This document shows positions 39,405 through 48,394 of a stretch of 64,000 nt of DNA, piece by piece. The translations under genes were made by a program, and so were the position numbers. How positions within the stretch are numbered: position 1 is the stretch's first letter; each line of letters opens with the position of its first letter. This DNA is from Amycolatopsis rubida (GTDB taxonomy: Bacteria > Actinomycetota > Actinomycetes > Mycobacteriales > Pseudonocardiaceae). Under the pieces are notes generated by a model. It was not told the DNA's origin and ran no database searches. It was given only the letters and a program-made list of their open reading frames with translations. The stretch spans positions 744,001 through 808,000 of the forward strand of contig NZ_FOWC01000001.1 in assembly GCF_900115345.1 (NCBI RefSeq), given 5' to 3'.

Positions 39405-41033
39405 TCACTGAGAGTTACTGGCGGTTTGCCGGGTTTTGGCTGTTCGAGAGCTTGCGTCCGTTGAGGAATCGGCCGAACCGGTGACATCGTTCCCGGACGT
39501 GGAGTCCGTTCTGGCCGACGTCGCGGGCTCGGCGGACCTCGACGACTTGGCCGGCTCAACGGGCTTGGAAGACTTGGCGGACTTCGGGCAGCCGGACGAC
39601 TCAGCCGAGCTGGAAGACCGCGGAGCGGTCGTGACCGACGGCGGCACGTACGAATCCGGCGAGGGCACATACGACGAGGGCGGCGGAACATACGACGGAG
39701 TGGTGTCGTCCGCCGTCGTGCTCAGCACGCTCGGGCTCGACGAGTACGTGGACGTATCCAGATCCGACCGCGACTCGGTGCTGGACGACCGGCTCGTCAT
39801 CGGCGACTCCGAATGGTCGCCGTCCTGGCCGGGAAGATCATCCCGCGGCGTCGAACCAGCCGAGTCCGACGTCGACGACGACTGCTCCCCGGACGCCGCC
39901 TGACCCACCGGCGGCAAATGCGGCACCTCGGCCACCCCCAAATGCTGCGAGGCGCCCGGCCGGACCGCCGCATGCGCGGGCCGCGCGCTGCCGTACAGCT
40001 TCCCGGAGATGACCCGCGGACCCTGCTGCGCCGGCGGCGGAGGTTGCTCCGGCGGCTGCAACGCCAGCTCCGGCGCACCACCGCCCAACCCGACGTTCTG
40101 CACCGGATGCGACCCGAACACCAGCGGACCAGCGGTCAAGCTCACCGCGCCCGCCGCCGCGGTCGACGCAAGCGCCAGCCCGACCTTCACCTTCGAGCCG
40201 AACACCACGCTCTTCACCGTCGCGACCGCACCGGCGACCTTCCCGGCCCCGGCCAGCGCCGGAACCGCGAGCACCAGCACCCCGGCATGCGCCCGCAACG
40301 ACGAACACACATCCCGCAGCTCGTCCTGCGTCGCCCGGCACGGCGGACATCCCAGCAAATGCGCCTTGATCCGCTCCGCCTCAGCGCCCGTGACACTGCC
40401 CGCGGTGAACCCGCCGAGCTTCTCCACCACCGCGCGGCACGTCTCCGGACCCCGGTTCACCGACAAATGCGCCTGCAGATACGCCGCCCGCAACCCCTGC
40501 CGCGCCCGCCGCGCCAACGCCGCCGTCGCATTCGCCGACAACCCGAAATGCGGAGCCACCATCGCCGGCTGCTCGCCCTCGACCTCGGTCTGCCACAGAA
40601 CCGTCCGCCACCGCTCCGGCAAACTCGTGAACGCCGTCGTGATCAACGTGTGCTCGGCCGTCCGGGCAGGCGTGTCCACCCCGGCTCCCGCGCGGAACGT
40701 CAGCTCGTCGTCAGTCACCGGGACATCGCGCCGCGCCCCGTGCCACTCCCACGACACCCGGCGCGCGACCGTCAGCAAATAAGCCCGCACGTAATCCCGC
40801 GGACCCGCACCGCGGCGCAACGCCTGCAGCACGCGGAAGAAGGTCTCCGCGGTGATGTCTTCAGCTTCGGAGCGATCCGACGCGAGGCTCTGCGCCAATC
40901 TGCGCACGGCTGCGGCATGCAGCTCGAACAACTCCCCGAACGCGGCATCCTCGCCATCGCGCAGCCGCTTCAAAAGTGCCTGCTCGTCGGATTCCGAGGC
41001 CGCTGGTGGCGGCGCCGTGCCCAGCTCGGTCAT
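39405..41033 (-). CDS. ECF sigma factor fused to anti-sigma-like zinc finger, membrane segment and Ser/Pro tail
   Basis: Predicted 542-residue protein. Sigma region 2 occupies about 20-100 (EQALLKRLRDGEDAAFGELF, DRSEAEDITAETFFRVLQAL) and region 4 about 125-190 (LPERWRTVLWQTEVEGEQPA, LSANATAALARRARQGLR). Residues 205-235 carry an anti-sigma (ZAS) H-x3-C-x2-C motif: H225, C229, C232. Hydrophobic segments at about 249-270 and 284-303 are followed by a 240-residue Ser/Pro/Thr-rich tail, probably outside the membrane. So sigma and anti-sigma are one chain, as in a few described ECF groups with C-terminal extensions. Separation would need cleavage or conformational change. Confidence 0.88.
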   Translation of the reverse strand: MTELGTAPPPAASESDEQALLKRLRDGEDAAFGELFELHAAAVRRLAQSLASDRSEAEDITAETFFRVLQALRRGAGPRDYVRAYLLTVARRVSWEWHGARRDVPVTDDELTFRAGAGVDTPARTAEHTLITTAFTSLPERWRTVLWQTEVEGEQPAMVAPHFGLSANATAALARRARQGLRAAYLQAHLSVNRGPETCRAVVEKLGGFTAGSVTGAEAERIKAHLLGCPPCRATQDELRDVCSSLRAHAGVLVLAVPALAGAGKVAGAVATVKSVVFGSKVKVGLALASTAAAGAVSLTAGPLVFGSHPVQNVGLGGGAPELALQPPEQPPPPAQQGPRVISGKLYGSARPAHAAVRPGASQHLGVAEVPHLPPVGQAASGEQSSSTSDSAGSTPRDDLPGQDGDHSESPMTSRSSSTESRSDLDTSTYSSSPSVLSTTADDTTPSYVPPPSSYVPSPDSYVPPSVTTAPRSSSSAESSGCPKSAKSSKPVEPAKSSRSAEPATSARTDSTSGNDVTGSADSSTDASSRTAKTRQTASNSQ

Positions 41034-41244
41034 CCGGCAAGGCACCTCCTCCCCCGAAGGACTCACCACTGAAGTCGATGGGGGACACCATACGGAGCAG
41101 AGCGCCCGTCGTCACCCCTTGTGCGCTCGACGTGACGCGCAAGCACCACATCTCAGCAGGTCCACGCCAATTAACGGGGCCCCCAAAAGTGTCACCGGGC
41201 CGACGGTATAGAGTGTCCACAACACCGAGCACCAAGCGGTTAAC

Positions 41245-41317
41245 GCGGATGTAGCGCAGCTGGTAGCGCATCACCTTGCCAAGGTGAGGGTCGCGGGTTC
41301 GAATCCCGTCATCCGCT
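41245..41317 (+). tRNA. tRNA-Gly (GCC)
   Basis: A 73-base cloverleaf: acceptor GCGGATG pairs with CATCCGC, D stem GCGC/GCGC, anticodon stem TCACC/GGTGA with loop TTGCCAA (anticodon GCC), T arm GCGGG-TTCGAAT-CCCGT with one mismatch, discriminator T. CCA is not encoded. A strong hairpin follows. No attachment-site duplication was seen nearby. Confidence 0.97.
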
Positions 41318-41324
41318 CAGTCCT

Positions 41325-41365
41325 GAAGGCCCTGTATCCACGGAAAGCGTGGATACAGGGCCTTC
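41325..41365 (+). terminator. Terminator after tRNA-Gly
   Basis: Perfect 18-base arms (41325-41342 / 41348-41365) with a GAAAG loop, 8 bp after the tRNA, followed by GTTGTGTT. A clear intrinsic terminator. Confidence 0.95.
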
Positions 41366-41596
41366 GTTGTGTTGCCCCGGGGGCCGAGCCCCCGGACCCC
41401 CGCGGTGCCATCGGTGGCGGTTGGGTGGGTGGGGGGCTTCGTAGCGCGCGGAGCAAGCGGAGAGGGCGTGGGGGCGGAGCGGGAGAGGCGCCCGGAGGGG
41501 GGCTTTGGCGGGGTGTGTCTGACTTGCTGGACTCGTTCATGAGTTGTTCCGGTTCGGTTGGTTCTTGACGCGCGAGTGGCGGGGGAACGTGGCCGC

Positions 41597-43060
41597 ATGA
41601 CTGAGTTGACTCGTCGGCGGGTTCTTGGGGTTGCCGGGGCTGGGGCCGCCGCGGCTTCGGCTTCGTTGTTGCCGGGCAGTGTGCGGGAGGCGTTGGCTCG
41701 GGGGGTGCCGGGGCGGGGGTCGCTGGCAGATGTCGAGCACGTGGTGTTGCTGATGCAGGAGAACCGGTCGTTCGACCACTACTTCGGGACGTTGTCCGGG
41801 GTCCGGGGATTCGCGGACCCCGAGGCGGCTCGGTTGCCCAATGGACGGTCGGTGTTCTATCAGCCCGACCCGCAGAACCCGGCCGGGTACGCCTTGCCGT
41901 TCCATCTGGACACCCATGCGACCAACGCACAGAAGATCCCGTCCACCTCGCACGCCTGGCAGGTCCAGCACGACGCCCTCAACGGCGGCAAAATGGACAA
42001 CTGGCTGCCCGCGCACCGCAAGGCGGACGGTAAGAACGGGCCCTACGTGATGGGCTACCACACCCGGGCTGACCTGCCGTTTCAGTTCGCGCTGGCGGAG
42101 GCGTTCACGATCTGCGACGCCTACCACTGCTCAGTGCTCGGGCCCACCTGGCCCAACCGGATGATGTGGATGACCGGCACCATCGACCCCGACGGGGAAC
42201 ACGGCGGGCCCATCCTCGACAACAAAGCCCCGGCGGGCGGCTACACCTGGACGACCTACGCCGAGCGGCTCCAGGCGGCGGGGGTGAGCTGGAAGGTGTA
42301 CGAGCAGAACGACACCTACGGCTGCAACATGCTCGAAAACTTCGCGAACTTCAAAAACGCGGCCGCCGACTCCCCGCTCGTGCTCAACGGCACCACCCAC
42401 GGAGCCGAAGGCCAGTTCGAGTACGACGCGCGCAACGACAAACTGCCCACCGTCTCGTGGATCATCTGCACCTCGACCGCGTCCGAGCACCCCGACTACA
42501 CCCCCGCCGAGGGTGCCGCGTTCGTCGCGTCCAAGATCGACGCGATCGCCGCCAACCCCGACGTCTGGGCCAAAACCGCGTTCATCCTCAACTACGACGA
42601 GAACGACGGGCTCTTCGACCACGTCATCCCGCCCACGCCGAACCCCGGCACCCCGCACGAGTTCGTCACCAAAACCTCGCCCGGCGGCACCAAAGGCAAC
42701 GGCCTGTCCGTCGGAGCCGGCTACCGGGTGCCCTGCGTCATCGTTTCGCCGTGGACCGCGGGCGGATGGGTCGCGACCGAGCCCTTCGACCACACCTCGA
42801 CCCTGCGGTTCCTGGAAAAAGTCACCGGTGTGGCCGAGCCCAACATCTCCGGCTGGCGGCGCGCCACCTTCGGCGACCTGACCTCAGCGTTCCGGTTCCG
42901 CGACCACAGGGCGAAACCGCCGACCCTGCCCGACACCTCCGGGCCGCTGACGCTCTCCCGTTACGAGGCCGCGCACCTGCCCGCTCCGAAATTCCCCGGC
43001 ACCGACCAGAAACCGCCGCGTCAGGAGCGCGGGCACCGCCCGCAGACCCCGCCGCACTGA
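41597..43060 (+). CDS. Tat-exported phospholipase C-type phosphoesterase
   Basis: Predicted 487-residue secreted enzyme of the PF04185 phospholipase C/acid phosphatase family. A Tat signal (TRRRVLGVAGAGAAAAS) leads into VEHVVLLMQENRSFDHYFGTL, the metal-binding core, then LGPTWPNRMMWMTG, WKVYEQNDTYGC, and AFILNYDENDGLFDHVIPP near the C-terminal metal site. It probably cleaves phospholipids or other phosphodiesters outside the cell, releasing phosphate. The extra C-terminal domains of the long PLC forms are absent. ATG 41597 gives the twin Arg at residues 6-8. It is divergent from no promoter partner; a convergent hairpin closes it (43069-43098). Confidence 0.95.
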   Translation: MTELTRRRVLGVAGAGAAAASASLLPGSVREALARGVPGRGSLADVEHVVLLMQENRSFDHYFGTLSGVRGFADPEAARLPNGRSVFYQPDPQNPAGYALPFHLDTHATNAQKIPSTSHAWQVQHDALNGGKMDNWLPAHRKADGKNGPYVMGYHTRADLPFQFALAEAFTICDAYHCSVLGPTWPNRMMWMTGTIDPDGEHGGPILDNKAPAGGYTWTTYAERLQAAGVSWKVYEQNDTYGCNMLENFANFKNAAADSPLVLNGTTHGAEGQFEYDARNDKLPTVSWIICTSTASEHPDYTPAEGAAFVASKIDAIAANPDVWAKTAFILNYDENDGLFDHVIPPTPNPGTPHEFVTKTSPGGTKGNGLSVGAGYRVPCVIVSPWTAGGWVATEPFDHTSTLRFLEKVTGVAEPNISGWRRATFGDLTSAFRFRDHRAKPPTLPDTSGPLTLSRYEAAHLPAPKFPGTDQKPPRQERGHRPQTPPH

Positions 43061-43068
43061 CCTGCCGA

Positions 43069-43098
43069 GTGAGCCCCTGTCCACGGGCAGGGGCTCAC
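43069..43098. terminator. Bidirectional terminator between phospholipase and Imm7 genes
   Basis: GTGAGCCCCTG (43069-43079) and CAGGGGCTCAC (43088-43098) pair perfectly with an 8-base loop, just after the phospholipase stop and overlapping the Imm7 stop codon. Confidence 0.9.
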
Positions 43099-43496
43099 AG
43101 CTCGTAGCCGTCCAGTAACGTCGGCGCGACCGGGGAAAGATGCGGATCGCTATGGTCGCTCACCTGGCCGCGCGCCATCCGGTACACGCGGAAATCGTTG
43201 TCGTGCTCGGCGTCCTGGTCGTCCCAGACGTGCAGCAGCCCATAGGAACCGGGGGCCAGTTCGCCGACCCGCGCGAACGTTTCCAGCAACTGCGGCCCGA
43301 TCGCGCCGCCGTGCTTGTCCAGACCACCCAGATGGAGCATCGGCAGCCCGGCGCTCCAGCGCAGATCGACCAGGTCCAGCATGCCCACGTCGCGCAGTGA
43401 CCGGCCGACGCGCTCGACCAGGCGCTCCAGCAGAGCTGCGTCGTCGTCGCCGGTCGCGGTGGCGGCGATGGTCACCCAGCCGTGGTATTCGAACAC
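43095..43496 (-). CDS. Imm7-family immunity-like protein
   Basis: Predicted 133-residue protein. It begins FEYHGWVTIAATATGDDDA and contains LLHVWDDQDAEHDNDFRVYRM, the pattern of Immunity protein 7, a SUKH/barstar-style immunity family of contact-toxin systems. GTG 43496 gives the standard start. No toxin gene is visible in the window, so it is an orphan immunity or a generic homolog. The DUF2716 gene is 27 bp upstream on the same strand. Confidence 0.75.
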   Translation of the reverse strand: MFEYHGWVTIAATATGDDDAALLERLVERVGRSLRDVGMLDLVDLRWSAGLPMLHLGGLDKHGGAIGPQLLETFARVGELAPGSYGLLHVWDDQDAEHDNDFRVYRMARGQVSDHSDPHLSPVAPTLLDGYEL

Positions 43497-43522
43497 GTGC
43501 GAGACGGTAGCAGCGGCCGTGT

Positions 43523-44068
43523 TCAGCGGGTCAGCGCAGAGGGCTGGCCGTCTCGGCGGAGCTTGGTCGTGAGAATGCCGTCGGCGTGCTTTTCGACTGC
43601 GGGGAGCAAGTTTTCGCCGAAGACGCACAGAGTGCGTTCCCACGGGTGGCCGAGCGTGCCGTAGCTGAAGTCCGCGGCGAGGAACAGGTGGTAGTCGCCG
43701 CGCGGGAAGACTGAGACCGGCCACGGCGCGTTTTGCCGCATGCGATGCGGCCAGAACTTGAACGACTGGTGCTGCCAGTGCAGGACCCACAGCCAGTCGT
43801 CTTCGGCGGTCGTCTCTTGGAGGGCGGCCAGCACTGCGCGGGCCACGTCGTGCTCTTCCACCGCGTACGGGCCGAGGCGGAACTCCGCCGAGGCGCGGTC
43901 GTACTCGCCGGTGGACAGATCCCAGGCAGCCGAGGGACGCGGCTCATGGAAGCCGGGCCAATCGTGCGCGAAGGTGCTCGGCCAGAACCTGAGCTTGTCG
44001 TGCACCCAATACCAAGCGGGTTCGTCGGCCACTCGCGAGAGCGGCTCCCAGGCTGCAGCAGCGTTCAC
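43523..44068 (-). CDS. DUF2716 domain protein
   Basis: Predicted 181-residue protein with many aromatic residues. WEPLSRVADEPAWYWVHDKLRFWPS, then WLWVLHWQHQSFKFWPHRM and GDYHLFLAADFSYGTLGHPW match the DUF2716 family, which often sits in polymorphic-toxin immunity arrays. The function is unknown. Upstream is a 187 bp gap with nothing recognisable. Confidence 0.8.
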   Translation of the reverse strand: MNAAAAWEPLSRVADEPAWYWVHDKLRFWPSTFAHDWPGFHEPRPSAAWDLSTGEYDRASAEFRLGPYAVEEHDVARAVLAALQETTAEDDWLWVLHWQHQSFKFWPHRMRQNAPWPVSVFPRGDYHLFLAADFSYGTLGHPWERTLCVFGENLLPAVEKHADGILTTKLRRDGQPSALTR

Positions 44069-44255
44069 TTGTCGACCTCGAAGTCATCGACCGGGCTCGA
44101 AACTGCCGAAAGCTTCGTGTCCGGGGCCGGGATTGTCCAGTCCACCGGAGCCGAGCGCCAAGCTGTCACTCGACCGGGTGGCCCGCGGACCGGGAAAACA
44201 GCGCCCGGTCCGCAGGTTCCTTACCCGAGACCCCCGCCAGTCATGCACGGAGCAG

Positions 44256-44876
44256 TTATGCGGCGCGCCACAGCGTGACGAACGCCGACGCCTCGCTGAA
44301 CGCCCACGGCCGCAGCCGCTCCCGGTCGCGCGCCGACAAGGTGAACTCCTTCGCCCGGCGCACGTCCACGACCAGCGCCTCCCCGCCCGGAAGCAGATCC
44401 GGCATGCCCTCGGTGAGCAGCCACAACGCGAGCTGCGCGGCATCCCGGGTGAGCGGCTCCTCCTTGAAGTACAGCCAGGTGGCGAACCGGCGGCCGTTCG
44501 ACTTCCGCAGCCCCAGCTGCGGGCTGACGCCGATCTCCAGCTCGCCGAGCGCGAACCTCGCCCGCCCGACCTCGATCAGCTTCGGATCGCGCCTGCCGAG
44601 GTAGCGCAGCCAGCCCTCGGCGATGGCGGCGTAATGCGGACGCGTGCGCTCGTCGGCGTTGTTGACCAGCGCGCGCATGGCCACCTCGTCCTGCCGCGCC
44701 GCCCGGCCCGCCCGGACCGCGTTCGCCGCGCGCCGGTAGTAGTTGAACGCCGCCCGGGCCGGGTCCTCGTACAACCGGCGCTGCCTGCGGACGAACGAGG
44801 AGCGCGACGGGCCCTTGCTGGCGCTGTACCCGACGAACGTGGGCAGCGTGACGTATGCCGACTGAGAACTGGTCAT
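44256..44876 (-). CDS. Protein of unknown function, basic N-terminus
   Basis: Predicted 206-residue soluble protein I do not recognise. The N-terminal 110 residues are Arg/Ala-rich helices (RRQRRLYEDPARAAFNYYRR), the rest alternates strands and helices with GELEIGVSPQLGLRKSNGRR and TLSARDRERLRPWAFSEA. It may be an accessory gene of the immunity-like cluster next to it. Codon use looks ordinary. ATG 44876 starts the conserved-looking part. Confidence 0.7.
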   Translation of the reverse strand: MTSSQSAYVTLPTFVGYSASKGPSRSSFVRRQRRLYEDPARAAFNYYRRAANAVRAGRAARQDEVAMRALVNNADERTRPHYAAIAEGWLRYLGRRDPKLIEVGRARFALGELEIGVSPQLGLRKSNGRRFATWLYFKEEPLTRDAAQLALWLLTEGMPDLLPGGEALVVDVRRAKEFTLSARDRERLRPWAFSEASAFVTLWRAA

Positions 44877-44952
44877 GGGCGGCCGCCTTCCGGTGGATGG
44901 TTTCCCCAGTACCCGGCCAATTTTAGAACATATGTACGACAGTTTTTGCCGC

Positions 44953-45444
44953 TTAACGGGTGACCGGCGGCCACGGACCCGCCAGTACCGCGCGCGCCTG
45001 CTGCAGAACCTGTTGCTCGCAGTAGCTGACCGGCGTGACGTCGGTCGGAATCCAGGTCGCGAGCATCGCCAGCCACTGACGCAGCTCGGCGAGCGCGGCC
45101 GGGTGGCCGAGCCGTCCGTCGAGGGCTTTGACGCTCTTCGCGGCCTCCGCGAGCCGGACGTCGCCGCGCACCATCTCGCCGAGATGGTCGCCGAGCAGCT
45201 GCCATTGGGCCGCGGTGGCGTCGGCCGGCAGTTCGATGCCCAGCTCCTCGACCACGTGCGAGAACGCGTCGGAAACCGCCTGGTGGTTCCGGTGGTCGAG
45301 AGCGGCCAGTCCGGGAAGGGAGGGCGCGTCGAGACCCGCGCCGACGGCCCGCGCCCCGGCCTCGACGAGTTCGGCAGCGGTGATGTCGAGACCGGCGAGC
45401 CGATCCACGGCAAGGGCGGCGAGCGCACCGCGCGCGGAGGACAT
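44953..45444 (-). CDS. Helical protein of unknown function
   Basis: Predicted 163-residue, mostly helical soluble protein with no recognised family: GALAALAVDRLAGLDITAAELVEAGARAVG at the start, HVVEELGIELPADATAAQW in the middle and TPVSYCEQQVLQQARAVLAG at the end. It lies 76 bp upstream of the preceding unknown gene, same strand, and is divergent from the surface operon starting at 45598. Confidence 0.7.
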   Translation of the reverse strand: MSSARGALAALAVDRLAGLDITAAELVEAGARAVGAGLDAPSLPGLAALDHRNHQAVSDAFSHVVEELGIELPADATAAQWQLLGDHLGEMVRGDVRLAEAAKSVKALDGRLGHPAALAELRQWLAMLATWIPTDVTPVSYCEQQVLQQARAVLAGPWPPVTR

Positions 45445-45597
45445 GCTCCCGATCGTAGGAGACGTCGCGTTTTCCCGGCGGACGCGCGAAGCGGGTGCCT
45501 GATCTGGGCAGATCTGGGCTGATCTTGTGCACCTGAGCCCCACGGAGCCGGGGCGCGTGGAACACTGTCGCCCGAACCGGTGACAGGGGGTTGCGTG

Positions 45598-47082
45598 ATG
45601 AGCTGGCAGGAAGAGCTCCGGCGCTTGGACGCGGAGTTGGCCGCCGGCCGCCTCGGCCACGCCGAACACCGCCGCCAGCGCGACGAACTGCTCGCCGAGG
45701 CGTCGGGCGGCGGGGCGGCTTCGCCAGTGGCGTCGCCGTTGCGGCAGGACGCGCCTTCGGCCAGCGAGTCACCCACCTGGAGCACACCGGCCGCCCAGGC
45801 GACTGCACCGCCTGCCGAATCGGACAGCCAGCCAGCAGCGGAGCCGAGCGCCTCCGCCGACAGCAGCGCGAGCACTACGCAGGTCGTGGCGACCATGGCG
45901 GAGCAGGACCCGACGACCACGCTCCGGCTGGACACCACCCCGCCCGGAGGCACCGTGGCACCGGAGCAGCCCGCTGCCAACCCGGCCGCACCCTTCTTCT
46001 CGCCACCGCAGACCCCGGCAACGCCGCCGCCCGCTCCGCCAAGCCAGGCGACCCCGCCCCCGCCGCACCAGCCGCAGCCGCAGATGCCCGCGCAGCCGGG
46101 AACCTGGCCGGGCGTCGCTCCCGTGCAGTGGCACACCCCTGGCCCGCAGCAGCAACCGAGCCAGCAGCAACAGCCGAGCCAGCCGGTCGTCGGATGGGCC
46201 AGCACCAACCCGGCGATGCCCGCGCCGGAACCGCCCGCGGTCGAATCGTTCCTGAACTCCGGGGCCGCGGTCCCGTCGGCGGAAAAGCCCCAGCCCGCCT
46301 TCCCGCACACCCCGGGCACCCCGTTCTCCACCGACCGGCAGACCACCGCGCCGAGCCCCGCCGACGACCGGCCCACCGCGGTCTTCGGCGCGATCCCGGC
46401 GAACGGCAGCCAGCCGGAGCCGCGCCGGCTCTGGGAGGACGACGCCAAACCTCGCCGAGGGAAGCCGACCTGGCTGTTCCTCTCGCTGGCCGTGCTCGTG
46501 GTGCTGGCGCTGGTCGTCGGCGGCATCTGGTTCCTCGGCAACAGGAACGACCCGAACGACACCGCCACCCCGCCGCCGGCCACCTCGTCCGCGCCGAACA
46601 CCCAGCCGGCCTCGCTCGAGGACAAGCTGCCCACATTGGCGGGCACGCCGAACCCGGAGAACTCGACCATGGCTCTGGACAAGGCGGTCCAGGCCAAGGC
46701 CGTCTCCGACGCCGACGCGAACCTCATGCGCGCGGCGGGCGCAGACCAGCTCGTCTACCACGCCTACGCCGGCACCGACGGCGGCACGACGCTCATCGCC
46801 GTCCCGGCGCCGTCCAAGGCGCAGGCCGGTCAGCTCGTCCAGGGACTGCGGCAGAACCTCGTCACCGGCGGGTTCGACAGCAGCCCGCTCGGCCCGGCGG
46901 CCACCGACCTGCTCTACACCGGGAGCAGCCCGGCCGGACGCGTCATGGCCTTCTGGTACACCTCCGGCGGCGTGTCGGTCGGCATCGGCGTGTCGGGCCC
47001 GGTCGGCCAGGATCCGGCGGCGCTGCGGTCGCGGATGGAAGAGATCCGCGCGAAGGTCGCGGCCGCGCTGCCCGCCGGCTGA
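45598..47082 (+). CDS. Membrane protein paralog 1 of surface operon (SHOCT-like N-terminus)
   Basis: Predicted 494-residue single-pass protein. Residues 1-35 (MSWQEELRRLDAELAAGRLG) resemble a SHOCT-type oligomerisation helix pair, then about 260 residues of Pro/Gln/Ala-rich linker, one membrane helix (about 298-320), and an extracytoplasmic domain of about 150 residues. The second gene (47216) has the same plan and recognisably similar outer domain, so the two are tandem duplicates. The gap to it is 133 bp. The function is unknown; position upstream of the glycosyltransferase fusion suggests a surface-glycan role. Confidence 0.85.
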   Translation: MSWQEELRRLDAELAAGRLGHAEHRRQRDELLAEASGGGAASPVASPLRQDAPSASESPTWSTPAAQATAPPAESDSQPAAEPSASADSSASTTQVVATMAEQDPTTTLRLDTTPPGGTVAPEQPAANPAAPFFSPPQTPATPPPAPPSQATPPPPHQPQPQMPAQPGTWPGVAPVQWHTPGPQQQPSQQQQPSQPVVGWASTNPAMPAPEPPAVESFLNSGAAVPSAEKPQPAFPHTPGTPFSTDRQTTAPSPADDRPTAVFGAIPANGSQPEPRRLWEDDAKPRRGKPTWLFLSLAVLVVLALVVGGIWFLGNRNDPNDTATPPPATSSAPNTQPASLEDKLPTLAGTPNPENSTMALDKAVQAKAVSDADANLMRAAGADQLVYHAYAGTDGGTTLIAVPAPSKAQAGQLVQGLRQNLVTGGFDSSPLGPAATDLLYTGSSPAGRVMAFWYTSGGVSVGIGVSGPVGQDPAALRSRMEEIRAKVAAALPAG

Positions 47083-47215
47083 ACGCACCCGGCGCCCAAG
47101 GCGACCCGCCAGGTCACGCGGGGTCGCACCCGTGCACAATGTCCACGTCGTCACACACAATCGGGTAGCGACGACGCATTGACCGTCGCCATGCCGACAG
47201 ATAAGGGGGGCCCTG

Positions 47216-48394
47216 GTGTCCTGGCAGGAGGAGCTGCGCCGGCTGGACGAGGAGCTCGCGTCAGGGCGACTCTCCGCGGACGACTATCGCATCCGGCGTG
47301 ATCAGGTGCTGTCCTCGGCTGTCGGCCAGCAGGACCAGCCCGCACCGCCGCCGCAGAGCCAGAGCGCGGACTCGACCCAGGTGATCGCCCCGGTCAGCCC
47401 GCCCGGCGGCGTCCCCCAGCAGCAGCCGCAGGCCCCGCAGCAGCCGCCCGCGGACGGCGGTGCCGAGCGCACCCAGGTCGTGCAGTCGTGGCAGACCCAG
47501 CAGCCGCCCGCGGACGCCGGTCCCGAGCGCACCCAGGTCGTGCAGCCGCAGCAGCACCAGCCGCAGGCGCACTACTCCCCGCCCGGCGGTTTCCCGCAGG
47601 GCACGGCCTCGCCGCCCGGGGGCTTCCCGCAGCAGCAGCCGTGGAACGCGGCCGAGAGCGACCAGACCCCGCCGTGGGGCGGCGGCGATCTTCCGCCGCT
47701 CGGCCCGTCCGGGGGCGATTCCGAATGGGTCCGCCAGGGTCCGGAGTACTTCAGCGACAAGCCGAAGAAGGGCAACGGCAAGAAGATCGGCGCGATCGTC
47801 GGCGCCGTCATCGTGCTGGCCGGCATCGCGTTCGGCGCGTACTGGCTGTGGGGCCGCGACAGCGGAGGCGGCGGCACCGAGCAGACCAGTGCCCAGCACC
47901 AGCCAGGTCCGTCGTCGGCGCCGAAGCCGCCGGACCCGCTCGGCGTCGCGACCATGCCGGGCAAGGCCGAGACGCACGACGACATCACGTCGTTCTCGCA
48001 GGTCGACACCCTGAAGTACCTCAACCCGCAGGAACTGAGCGCCTACCAGGCGGCGGGCGCGTCCAAGGTCAAGTTCGTCGTGTACCACCTCGAAGACGGC
48101 AACCTGATCACGCTCTTCCTCGCCCAGGCCAGCAGCCCGACCGCGGCGAAGACCGCGGCCGAGAAGCTGATGGAGGTCCAGACCACGAACGGGGCCAAGC
48201 GCGACACCACCGCCCCGAACGGCGTGTACGCGACCTCGATCGACGCGAAGGAAGGCCAGTCGGCCCAGTCGCGCGGGCACTACGCGCACGGGAACGTGGT
48301 CGTCCGCGTCGAGGTGTCCGGCAAGGCACAGACGGCCACCGACTTCACCACCGCGCTGAACCAGCAGCTCACGGTGCTGACCGCCGATGCCTGA
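47216..48394 (+). CDS. Membrane protein paralog 2 of surface operon (SHOCT-like N-terminus)
   Basis: Predicted 392-residue protein with the same order as paralog 1: N-terminal MSWQEELRRLDEELASGRLS, a Pro/Gln linker containing two copies of an ERTQVVQ-type unit, a helix (about 195-215), and an outer domain with LKYLNPQELSAYQAAGASKVKFVVY. GTG 47216 follows AAGGGGGG. It overlaps the glycosyltransferase gene by 8 bp, so their translation is coupled and stoichiometric expression is likely. Confidence 0.88.
   Translation: MSWQEELRRLDEELASGRLSADDYRIRRDQVLSSAVGQQDQPAPPPQSQSADSTQVIAPVSPPGGVPQQQPQAPQQPPADGGAERTQVVQSWQTQQPPADAGPERTQVVQPQQHQPQAHYSPPGGFPQGTASPPGGFPQQQPWNAAESDQTPPWGGGDLPPLGPSGGDSEWVRQGPEYFSDKPKKGNGKKIGAIVGAVIVLAGIAFGAYWLWGRDSGGGGTEQTSAQHQPGPSSAPKPPDPLGVATMPGKAETHDDITSFSQVDTLKYLNPQELSAYQAAGASKVKFVVYHLEDGNLITLFLAQASSPTAAKTAAEKLMEVQTTNGAKRDTTAPNGVYATSIDAKEGQSAQSRGHYAHGNVVVRVEVSGKAQTATDFTTALNQQLTVLTADA

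Noticed and set aside
41245..45444. Integrated genomic island at tRNA-Gly
   Set aside because: No integrase, no repeat of the tRNA 3' end downstream and no clear change in composition were seen.
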